Shown: in pieces, positions 1 through 6,282 of the stretch
Layout of the letters: each line of letters starts with the position of its first letter
Numbering within the stretch: position 1 is the first letter of the stretch
Assembly: GCA_020446285.1 (NCBI GenBank)
Contig: JAGREZ010000103.1
Location: 1 to 10,975 of the forward strand
DNA: 10,975 nucleotides
Reading direction: 5' to 3'
Source: Geminicoccaceae bacterium
GTDB taxonomy: Bacteria > Pseudomonadota > Alphaproteobacteria > Geminicoccales > Geminicoccaceae
The notes under the pieces: model-generated
Seen by the model: the letters and a program-made list of their open reading frames with translations, nothing else
Database searches by the model: none
What the model was told of the DNA's origin: nothing
Position numbers and translations under genes: made by a program

Positions 1-3
1 TAT

Positions 4-255
4 CTAACGCAAATTGAGCCTTGTACAAAGGGCAATCAATTCGTGCTTGCGCGCGCGCATCTTCGAATCGCCCGAGATGATGACCTGACCGCCATCATCT
101 GCAAACCGACCGATCCACCCTTCGTCGCCCCGTTCATGGATGGGGCGATAGGATGCCGCTGAACGTATCTCGTGCAGAAACTTGTCATGTCTGGAAAGTT
201 GTTCGAACAGCTCGAACATTCGTACCGGTACACACTCGTCGAACGCAACTTTCAC
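4..255 (-). CDS. Truncated PIN-like toxin of a VapBC45-type module
   Basis: This probable ribonuclease toxin partners the DUF433 antitoxin just upstream. It begins with the PIN-like pattern KVAFDECVP (acidic residues D6 and E7) and carries the later family block DEGWIGRFADDGGQVIISGD followed by a basic stretch, as in VapC45/DUF5615-like PIN proteins. The start is GTG at 255, which overlaps the antitoxin stop by four bases (GTGA), typical of a coupled toxin-antitoxin pair. The reading frame stops with TAG at 4-6 after only 83 residues, whereas members of this family are usually about 125-140 residues. The last ten residues do not look like the hydrophobic strand expected after the GD-basic block. 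The gene is therefore probably truncated or frameshifted at its 3' end, and the window edge hides whether the rest lies in another frame. Toxin family fairly sure; activity doubtful. Confidence 0.7.
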   Translation of the reverse strand: MKVAFDECVPVRMFELFEQLSRHDKFLHEIRSAASYRPIHERGDEGWIGRFADDGGQVIISGDSKMRARKHELIALCTRLNLR

Positions 256-944
256 GCGGCCGTTTTCAAAAGCGTTTCGAACCTGACCGACTCATGAACA
301 TCCTCCAAAGGTATATCGAACCAATGGGCGACGCTCTCTTCCGTTTCCCCTTCCGCCTGGAAGGCATCGAATATAACTTGAGTGGGTATCCTCGACCGCT
401 GTAAAACCGGTTTGCCAAACGACCAATTTGGCCGGATAATAACATTCGGAGCATCATTGCTTCGTGGATACCATGCCAGAGGATCTCCACTCGTTGCATC
501 AAATTCGACATCATTCAGCAGCGACTGCTTGATCACGTCGTGCATTGTCCAGTTTTTTGCCTGCAAATCGTACAAGGCTTTGTCATCGGTTGTTTTGGCG
601 GTCTCCAGAAAAATCTTTCGACCATCAGTTTTGAATACAGCGTCCGTTGAAAATGGATGCGGATGATTGAGAACCTTCTTCGCTTCGTCGAGCATCGCAC
701 GCAGGGCCTTGACGCTGACGCCAAAGCTGGAAAAGAGTTTGACAAACCGCACTTCGAGCAAATTCTGGAACCCGATTGCGAGTTTGCCGTCAGCGTAGCC
801 GATCTGATTTTCGAGTAGCGGCCTGGCCTTCGTATTCGGATAGCCCGCGATCCAGCCGCGTACTTTGGGCTGCGGTGTGCGGACAAGGCGCGCCGCCTCC
901 GGGATCGTATAAATACCTTCGCTTAACGAAATTCTGTCGCTCAC
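252..944 (-). CDS. DUF433/HTH antitoxin, VapB45-like
   Basis: This is the likely antitoxin and autorepressor of the module. An N-terminal MerR-like helix-turn-helix (IYTIPEAARLVRTPQPKVRGW, about residues 11-31) precedes a middle region. The C-terminal DUF433 domain contains the recognisable block VIIRPNWSFGKPVLQRSRIP and then an ETEESVAHWFDIPLEDV helix pair. The length of about 230 residues fits VapB45-like proteins. The start chosen is GTG at 944, which has AAAGG seven bases upstream; a TTG at 965 would add seven residues and has no better ribosome site. Its stop overlaps the toxin's GTG by four bases. Base composition is clearly lower in GC than the genes to the right, suggesting horizontal arrival. 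It diverges from hemN across a spacer of about 200 bases and probably binds its own promoter there, although I could not identify an operator. Confidence 0.8.
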   Translation of the reverse strand: MSDRISLSEGIYTIPEAARLVRTPQPKVRGWIAGYPNTKARPLLENQIGYADGKLAIGFQNLLEVRFVKLFSSFGVSVKALRAMLDEAKKVLNHPHPFSTDAVFKTDGRKIFLETAKTTDDKALYDLQAKNWTMHDVIKQSLLNDVEFDATSGDPLAWYPRSNDAPNVIIRPNWSFGKPVLQRSRIPTQVIFDAFQAEGETEESVAHWFDIPLEDVHESVRFETLLKTAA

Positions 945-1097
945 GCTCCCGCCTTTCGCCGACAATCACTTGGACTAGAAAGAAGCAGAAACATCTGCCG
1001 CAACCTGAGCGAATTCGTTAACACTGGACGTTTTCCTCTTTTCACGTTGATATCCTACCACAAAGCCGTCCTCCATGGAATCCGGCATCCCGGCGCT

Positions 1098-1111
1098 TTG
1101 ATCTCGATCAA
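1098..1111 (+). promoter_or_regulatory. FNR/FnrL-type anaerobic activator box upstream of hemN
   Basis: The sequence TTGAT-CTCG-ATCAA is a perfect match to the FNR/CRP-fold anaerobox consensus TTGAT-N4-ATCAA. Its centre (1104.5) lies 70 bases before the hemN ATG. If it acts at the usual -41.5 position, transcription would begin near 1146, and a weak GATTGT at 1133-1138 sits where the -10 should be. Regulation of hemN by FNR-like proteins under low oxygen is established in several alphaproteobacteria. The site lies in the divergent spacer, so an effect on the antitoxin promoter is possible but unproven. Confidence 0.82.
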
Positions 1112-1174
1112 TGCGCGTGCGCGCGTTGGCGGGATTGTTGCTTGCGTTCTTTCCAGTTCCGGAATCGACAAAAA

Positions 1175-2527
1175 ATGCGTGAGGAATGGGTTCGGTTGTT
1201 TGAGGGGGCTCGGGTGCCGCGTTACACCAGCTATCCGACGGCGCCGCATTTCTCCGCGAAGATCGGTGCGGACGATTATCGGGAATGGCTTGGCGGGCTG
1301 ACGGGCGGTGAGCGTGTGTCGCTCTATCTGCATGTGCCCTTCTGTCATCAGCTCTGCTGGTATTGCGGCTGCAACACAACGGTGACCCGGAACCCCGGGC
1401 GCATCGACCGCTATGCCGGCTATCTGATGCGCGAGCTCGATCTGGTCGCGGCGGCGCTGCCGGTGCGACCCGTGCTCTCGCATCTGCACTGGGGCGGCGG
1501 AACGCCGACGACACTCGGCAACCGTCAACTGACCGATCTCATGAAACGGGTACAGGAGGTCTTCACCTTCGAGGCGGATGCCGAGATCGCCATCGAGATC
1601 GATCCGCGAACGTTCGACGGACGCGACATCGGAGCGCTCGCCGGTGCCGGTTTCAACAGGGTGAGCATCGGTGTCCAGACCTTCGACCCGCAGGTGCAGG
1701 AAGCCATCAACCGGGTCCAGGATTTCGCCTGCGTCGAACGGGCCGTAGCGGGGTTGCGCGGCGCGGGTATCGACAATATCTCGATGGATCTCCTCTACGG
1801 CCTGCCTCACCAGAGTGTGGACAATCTGAGGACGACCGTTGCCGATGTCCTCGAACTGCGCCCGGCACGCATCTCGCTCTTCGGCTATGCGCATCTGCCG
1901 GCACGCATCCTTCACCAGCGCATGATCGATACGAATGCCCTTGCCGGCCCGGCCGAACGGGTCGCACAGTTCGAGGCGGTTCACGATGCCCTCGTCGATG
2001 CGGGCTACATCGCCATCGGTCTCGACCATTTCGCCCTGCCCGGCGACGCGATGGCTGTCGCCTGGCGCACCGGCACGCTGCGGCGCAATTTCCAGGGCTA
2101 CACGACGGACCTTGCGGACGCGCTCATCGGCATCGGCGCATCCTCGATCGGCAGCCTGCCGAGGGGCTATGTGCAGAATCATGTTCGAACGGACCACTGG
2201 CGCGCAGCCATCGACGACGGGCGGCTGCCGGTCGCAAGGGGCATCGCCCTCGACCCCCAGATGCGGCTCGATCGCGCCATCATCGAGGCGATCATGTGCG
2301 GCGGCCGGGTGGATCTCGATCGCCTGTCGAAGGACTTCGGAATGCCGGTGCAGGCGGCCGAGCCTCGTCCCGGCGCAATGAAAAGACTGTTCGAGCTCGG
2401 CATCGCCCGGCGCGAGGGGGCATCCATCGAGGTGAACGAGGAATGCCGCCCGCTTCTGCGCGTCGTCGCCGCTGCCTTCGACCGTTTTCTCGACCCGGAC
2501 GAAGCACGCCACGCCGCCGCGCTCTGA
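1175..2527 (+). CDS. hemN: Oxygen-independent coproporphyrinogen III dehydrogenase
   Basis: This cytoplasmic radical-SAM enzyme converts coproporphyrinogen III to protoporphyrinogen IX by oxidative decarboxylation without oxygen, for haem (and, where present, chlorophyll) synthesis. The 450-residue protein is close to the 457 of E. coli HemN and collinear with it. It has the HemN-specific N-terminal VPRYTSYPT (residues 14-22), and the CxxxCxxCxC cluster motif at C57, C61, C64 and C66: three cysteines ligate the 4Fe-4S centre and the fourth is typical of true HemN rather than HemW. GGGTPT follows at 107-112, and later the HemN blocks YGLPHQ, GLDHFALP and RNFQGYTT. The start is ATG 1175, with a weak GGAA ten bases upstream; a TTG at 1142 would lie before the transcription start implied by the FNR box at 1098-1111. 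It is probably transcribed alone: a hairpin follows at 2544-2562. Confidence 0.96.
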   Translation: MREEWVRLFEGARVPRYTSYPTAPHFSAKIGADDYREWLGGLTGGERVSLYLHVPFCHQLCWYCGCNTTVTRNPGRIDRYAGYLMRELDLVAAALPVRPVLSHLHWGGGTPTTLGNRQLTDLMKRVQEVFTFEADAEIAIEIDPRTFDGRDIGALAGAGFNRVSIGVQTFDPQVQEAINRVQDFACVERAVAGLRGAGIDNISMDLLYGLPHQSVDNLRTTVADVLELRPARISLFGYAHLPARILHQRMIDTNALAGPAERVAQFEAVHDALVDAGYIAIGLDHFALPGDAMAVAWRTGTLRRNFQGYTTDLADALIGIGASSIGSLPRGYVQNHVRTDHWRAAIDDGRLPVARGIALDPQMRLDRAIIEAIMCGGRVDLDRLSKDFGMPVQAAEPRPGAMKRLFELGIARREGASIEVNEECRPLLRVVAAAFDRFLDPDEARHAAAL

Positions 2528-2543
2528 CAACCTGCCGACTGCA

Positions 2544-2562
2544 AGCCGCAACGTTTGCGGCT
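2544..2562 (+). terminator. Short perfect hairpin after hemN, possible terminator
   Basis: An 8-bp perfect inverted repeat, AGCCGCAA / TTGCGGCT, with a 3-base loop (CGT) begins 17 bases after the hemN stop. It is not followed by a T-run, so it is not a classical intrinsic terminator; it may pause polymerase, protect the 3' end of the hemN message, or aid Rho-dependent ending. It is the only strong secondary structure between hemN and the flavoprotein gene and marks the likely boundary between two transcription units. Confidence 0.45.
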
Positions 2563-2611
2563 CTGGACGCATCGCCGGCGGCTGTGCTTATCTGCCCGCG
2601 CTGGAGGATTC

Positions 2612-4099
2612 ATGACAATTCAAGCGGAAAGCGGCTTTTGCCTCGACGGAGCCGGTCTCGCAGCGCTCGAAAGGCGATTGCGCGAGGATATGACGCTCCT
2701 GTGCAGGCCGCCCGGAAACTGGGTTGCCGGGCGCGAGAGGGATGGCAAGGCGGTCACCGATGTCGTGATCGTCGGCGCGGGCATGTGCGGTCTGGTCGCC
2801 TGGCTCGCATTGCAGACCGCCGGCATCCGCAATGTGCGTATCATCGATGCCGCCGATGCCGGCAGGGAGGGCCCCTGGCTCACCTTCGCGCGGATGGAGG
2901 AACTCAGATCCCCCAAGCAGCTGACCGGCCCGGCCTTCGGCTATGGTGCCCTCACCTTCCAGGCCTGGTTCCGCGCCCGGTTCGGCCTCGAGGCGTGGGA
3001 GGAGATGTACCACATCCCCCGCCCGGTATGGATGGACTATCTCGTCTGGTATCGAAAGGTGCTCGGCGTACCGGTCGAGAACCGGGTCAGACTCGAAACG
3101 GTGAAGGGCGATGACGAGCTCCTGCGTCTCGAGCTCGACGGCCCCGGGGGAAGGGAAACGGTCCATGCAAGACGGCTGGTGATGGCCACCGGACGTGATG
3201 GCATGGGCTATCCCACCATCCCCGGTTTCATGGATGGCGTGCCGGAAGGCCGCTGGGCGCATTCGAGCGACGAGATCGACTTTGCCGCCCTTGCCGGCAG
3301 GCGGGTGGCTGTCATCGGCGTCGGCGCGTCAGCCGTGGACAATGCGGCGGAGGCACTGGAAGCCGGAGCGGCAGAAGTGCGCCTGCTCATCCGCCGCAGG
3401 GAAATGCCCACCATCAACAAGCTCATGGGCATCGGCAGCTACGGTTTCACCGCCGGCTTTGCCGAACTGCCGGACGAATGGCGATGGCGGATCATGAACT
3501 ATTCGTTCGTCAGCCAGACACCGGCGCCGCATGGCTCGACGCTTCGTGTTAGTCGCCACACGAACGCGTTCTTCCATTTCGGCAAGGCGGTCCGGAACGT
3601 ACGCGGCAACGGCGCAGGCCTGACCGTCGCGTTTGCCGACAGCACCGCGCTGGATACTGATTTCCTCATTCTCGGCACCGGCTTCACGGTCGACCCTGCG
3701 GCGCGAACAGAGCTCGGCGAGGCTGCGGACGAGGTTCTCGCATGGCGCGATGCCTACCGCCCGGCCATGAACGAGGAAAACGCCGAGCTCGGCAGGTTTC
3801 CCTATCTTGCGGAAGATTTCTCGTTTCAGGAAAAAGAACCCGGCAAAGCCCCGTGGCTGGGCCGCATCCATTGTTACAATTATGGTGCTACCGCCAGCCT
3901 CGGCAAGGTCAGCGGTGACATTCCGGGCGTGTCCGACGGTGCTGACTGGCTCGCGCGGGCAATCGCCGCCCGTCTCTATGCCGAGGATATCGACACACAC
4001 TGGCACGAACTGCTCGCTTACGCCAAACCCGAACTGGATGGCAGCGAATGGCGCGCGAGCCCGCTTCCGGCGCGCGACGGACAGGATGAGGTTGCATGA
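2612..4099 (+). CDS. FAD/NAD(P)H-dependent oxidoreductase, FMO-like
   Basis: This is a two-dinucleotide-fold flavoprotein of 495 residues, resembling class B flavin monooxygenases (FMO, Baeyer-Villiger and N-hydroxylating types). An FAD Rossmann motif GAGMCG lies at residues 55-60 after the strand DVVIVG, an NAD(P)H Rossmann motif GVGASA at 236-241, and the second FAD-contact motif LGTGF at 354-358. A degenerate FMO-type signature, WAHSSDEID (215-223), precedes the NADPH fold, but the leading FxG of the full fingerprint is not evident. About 50 residues precede the FAD fold, a little long for FMO. The start is ATG 2612 with GGAGG at 2603-2607; a longer frame from 2555 would overlap the hemN hairpin. 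The stop overlaps the next gene by ATGA, so it heads a coupled set of four enzyme genes. Oxidation of an amine or ketone substrate is likely, the substrate unknown; a plain oxidoreductase or reductase is the alternative. Confidence 0.85.
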   Translation: MTIQAESGFCLDGAGLAALERRLREDMTLLCRPPGNWVAGRERDGKAVTDVVIVGAGMCGLVAWLALQTAGIRNVRIIDAADAGREGPWLTFARMEELRSPKQLTGPAFGYGALTFQAWFRARFGLEAWEEMYHIPRPVWMDYLVWYRKVLGVPVENRVRLETVKGDDELLRLELDGPGGRETVHARRLVMATGRDGMGYPTIPGFMDGVPEGRWAHSSDEIDFAALAGRRVAVIGVGASAVDNAAEALEAGAAEVRLLIRRREMPTINKLMGIGSYGFTAGFAELPDEWRWRIMNYSFVSQTPAPHGSTLRVSRHTNAFFHFGKAVRNVRGNGAGLTVAFADSTALDTDFLILGTGFTVDPAARTELGEAADEVLAWRDAYRPAMNEENAELGRFPYLAEDFSFQEKEPGKAPWLGRIHCYNYGATASLGKVSGDIPGVSDGADWLARAIAARLYAEDIDTHWHELLAYAKPELDGSEWRASPLPARDGQDEVA

Positions 4100-4584
4100 G
4101 CGTCTGGGAAACGACCGCCGTCCGCGCAAGCGGCATCTCGATGGCAAGCGAAGCGGCGTCAGCCGTTCGCGCACGCGAGCAGGTGCTCCTGAACAGCCAG
4201 GCGGCCGAGGATGCGGTTCTTCGGCCACGGGATCCGGGTGCATATGCGCATGACATTCGCGCGGCACTCGCGGCCCGGATCGCGCGGCTGAACGGGGAAA
4301 CCGAGCTGGCGCGGTTTTTCATGGCAGATGCCGAAGACAGTGACGCGGCTGGCCTTGCCGATCCAGCAGGTACCGGGCATGGCGGGCTTCCGCCCGTCGT
4401 CGTGGCATTCATGGATCGCGTTGCGATGAGCCCGCGCGAGATCCGGGCCGAGGATATCGAAGCCCTGAAGACGGCCGGAGTGGCCGATTCCGATATCGTC
4501 AGACTTTGCGAGCTGAACGCATTCCTTGCCTATGAGATCCGCCTGATCGCCGGGCTCAGGCTGCTGCGGGAGAAGGCGGCATGA
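4096..4584 (+). CDS. CMD/AhpD-like protein without the CxxC pair, Avi_7170-like
   Basis: This 162-residue helical protein seems to belong to the carboxymuconolactone decarboxylase/AhpD fold group, closest by recollection to the 'CMD domain protein, Avi_7170' family. The C-terminal third (SPREIRAEDIEALKTAGVAD, then DIVRLCELNAFLAYEIRLIAGL) resembles the last two helices of AhpD-like proteins, where the second helix normally ends in a glycine-rich turn. It has one cysteine only (C138) and no CxxC, so it cannot carry out the disulfide chemistry of AhpD. The start ATG overlaps the previous stop (ATGA), with GAGG four bases upstream. It is coupled in turn to a CxxC-bearing relative at 4581. That pairing suggests a heteromer with one catalytic and one non-catalytic partner, which is inference. 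The family call rests on fold pattern and on the neighbour. Confidence 0.68.
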   Translation: MSVWETTAVRASGISMASEAASAVRAREQVLLNSQAAEDAVLRPRDPGAYAHDIRAALAARIARLNGETELARFFMADAEDSDAAGLADPAGTGHGGLPPVVVAFMDRVAMSPREIRAEDIEALKTAGVADSDIVRLCELNAFLAYEIRLIAGLRLLREKAA

Positions 4585-5162
4585 GCGAAATCGTCGAGAA
4601 GTTCACCCGCCGCGTTCCGCACTGGCGGCCGCGCGTGACCCCGGTCAGGCTCGACGATGCGAGCCCCGAACAACACGAGGCGCTGTCGGTCACCCCAAGC
4701 AATACCAGAGTTTCCGATTATGTGCTGGTGCTGGCGCATGACGTCGAATCGCTCAAGGTCCGCTCGCCGCTCTTCAATGCGATCATGTATGACAAGGGCG
4801 GGCTGAGCCGGGCGGAACGGGAAGTCGGGGCGATCGCGGCATCGATGGTCAATCGCTGCATCTATTGTGCCGCCGTGCATGCCACCCGCCATGCCGAACT
4901 GGAAAAGAGCACCGCGACGACCGATGCGATCTTCGAGAAGGGCGAGGACGCGAAGCTCGCACCCCGCGATCAGGCGATCTTCGATTTCGCGCTTCGACTT
5001 TCCAGAGCACCGGCCGAGGCGACGGTCGAGGACTTGGAGCGCCTGCGCGAGGCCGGGCTTGATGCGACGGAAATCCTCGATCTCGTTCTGTCCACCGCCC
5101 TTTTCGGCTGGGCCAACCGGCTGATGCATGTGCTCGGCGATCCGGTCAGGCCCGACGCATGA
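4581..5162 (+). CDS. AhpD-type alkylhydroperoxidase domain protein, Avi_7169-like
   Basis: This 193-residue CMD-fold protein has the classic AhpD active-site spacing: E81, C93-x-x-C96 and H100, in the stretch EVGAIAASMVNRCIYCAAVH. In AhpD proteins the cysteine pair reduces peroxides or adducts, with the Glu and His acting as a proton relay. The body matches peroxidase-related enzymes (hydrophobic helix SDYVLVLAHDVESL near residue 45, FALRLSRAP at 136-144, and FGWANRLMHVLG near the end). It is coupled by ATGA at both ends, upstream to the cysteine-poor CMD protein and downstream to the opine-dehydrogenase-family gene. Cytoplasmic; no signal peptide. It may deal with peroxide or hydroperoxide leaking from the flavoprotein, or act on a pathway intermediate. 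The fold and active site are clear; the physiological role is not. Confidence 0.85.
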   Translation: MSEIVEKFTRRVPHWRPRVTPVRLDDASPEQHEALSVTPSNTRVSDYVLVLAHDVESLKVRSPLFNAIMYDKGGLSRAEREVGAIAASMVNRCIYCAAVHATRHAELEKSTATTDAIFEKGEDAKLAPRDQAIFDFALRLSRAPAEATVEDLERLREAGLDATEILDLVLSTALFGWANRLMHVLGDPVRPDA

Positions 5163-6238
5163 GCATCACCGTCGGCATTGCCGGCGCCGGCTCGATCGCT
5201 TTCGCCACCGCCGCCCTTCTCGAAACGAACGGCCACAAGGCCCTTCTCTGGTCGCCTTCGGGCAAGCGGACCCAAGACCTTGCGCGCTGCGGAAAGCTGC
5301 TGGCCACCGGCACCATCGAAGGGACATTCGACCCCGGCATTGCCGGCAGTGCGAAGGATCTGGTCGAGCGCAGCGAGGTCGTGCTCCTCGCACTTCCGGC
5401 CTATGGCCACAAGGCGGTCATGGACGCACTCGCTCCGCATCTGCGCAACGGCCAGCCGGTCATCATCTCGTCCCATGCGTCTTTCGGTGCCCTCTATCTC
5501 GCCCGCCTCCTTCGCGAACGCGGTATCGACCTGCCGATCATCGCCTGGGGTACCACCGCCGTGACCGGACGGCAGCAGGGTCCGGCATCGGTGATGGTCA
5601 ACACGGTGCGCTCGCGGATTGACCTGTGCACCGTTCCGACGGGCGCGCGGGATGACGGGTACAAACTCTGCACCGACCTGTTCGGCGAACGTTTCCAGCC
5701 GCGCGAGGGCCTGCTGGCGATCGCGCTCTCCAATCTCAACCCGCAGAACCACATGGGCATCGCGCTTGGCAACATGACCCGCATGGAACGTGGCGAGACA
5801 TGGAGTCAGGGGCAGAACGTGACACCCAATGTCGGCCGCCTGCTCGAGGCACTCGACCGGGAACGGCTTGCCATCGCCGGAGCGCTCGGACTGTCCGTCA
5901 GGACGATCTTCGAGCACTTTCACCTGTCATTCCATGTGCCCATTGCCAGCATTTCCGAAATGAACCAGGAGATGCACGACAAGGGAAATGGCGGAACGGG
6001 CCCGGCAACCGCCGACAGCCGCTATGTCACCGAAGATGTTCCCTTCGGGCTCGTGCCAACCGTGATCCTCGGCGATCTCGTCGACCGGCCGGCCATATTG
6101 CATCGTTGCGGAGTCGAGATCTTCTCGGCCATGTATGGCAGGGATTTCTTCAAGGAGAATGATCTTCTCGATGCCCTGCAACTGGAAAAAATGACACTCG
6201 ATGAATTGTGCCGGGCGTCGAGCGGCGCTACGGACTGA
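5159..6238 (+). CDS. Octopine/nopaline dehydrogenase family enzyme
   Basis: This 359-residue NAD(P)-dependent dehydrogenase has an N-terminal Rossmann fold (VGIAGAGSIAF, GAGSIA at 9-14; ALLWSPSGKR after the second strand) and the all-helical octopine/nopaline dehydrogenase domain (about 180-350). Family members join or split an amino acid and an alpha-keto acid through an imine. Blocks seen are SNLNPQNHMG (191-200, His198) and RYVTEDVPFGL (288-298). By position, His198, Arg288 and Asp293 match the octopine dehydrogenase residues His212, Arg324 and Asp329, including the identical 5-residue Arg-to-Asp gap, so it is probably active. It starts with an ATGA overlap and ends 44 bases before the binding-protein gene. 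Its place beside an importer favours catabolic oxidation of an imported opine-like compound over synthesis. No nicotianamine-synthase-like gene is present, which weighs against a staphylopine-type metallophore pathway. Confidence 0.86.
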   Translation: MSITVGIAGAGSIAFATAALLETNGHKALLWSPSGKRTQDLARCGKLLATGTIEGTFDPGIAGSAKDLVERSEVVLLALPAYGHKAVMDALAPHLRNGQPVIISSHASFGALYLARLLRERGIDLPIIAWGTTAVTGRQQGPASVMVNTVRSRIDLCTVPTGARDDGYKLCTDLFGERFQPREGLLAIALSNLNPQNHMGIALGNMTRMERGETWSQGQNVTPNVGRLLEALDRERLAIAGALGLSVRTIFEHFHLSFHVPIASISEMNQEMHDKGNGGTGPATADSRYVTEDVPFGLVPTVILGDLVDRPAILHRCGVEIFSAMYGRDFFKENDLLDALQLEKMTLDELCRASSGATD

Positions 6239-6282
6239 GCATCGCCCGGATGTCGAAGAAAACAACCCTGGTGGAGAAACCC

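Noticed and set aside
975..1076. A possible 33-residue leader peptide on the minus strand, just upstream of the antitoxin
   Set aside because: It has an ATG and ends close to the antitoxin start, but the ribosome site is weak and the sequence resembles no known peptide; chance is as likely.
1055..2572. A 505-residue open frame on the minus strand opposite hemN
   Set aside because: It lies wholly over a confidently identified hemN; its translation is rich in Arg, Asp, Gly and Ala with no recognisable domain. Long antisense frames are expected in GC-rich coding DNA.
2564..2593. A promoter for the flavoprotein cluster (TGGACG, then TTATCT after 18 bases)
   Set aside because: The -10 hexamer matches the consensus poorly; a promoter is probably somewhere in this 84-base gap, but these boxes do not prove it.
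1363..3114. A 583-residue plus-strand frame spanning hemN and the flavoprotein start
   Set aside because: It is an Arg-rich shifted reading of two well-supported genes and crosses their boundary and the hairpin.
3329..4267. A 312-residue minus-strand frame opposite the flavoprotein
   Set aside because: No domain or ribosome site is seen; it is the shadow of the plus-strand gene.
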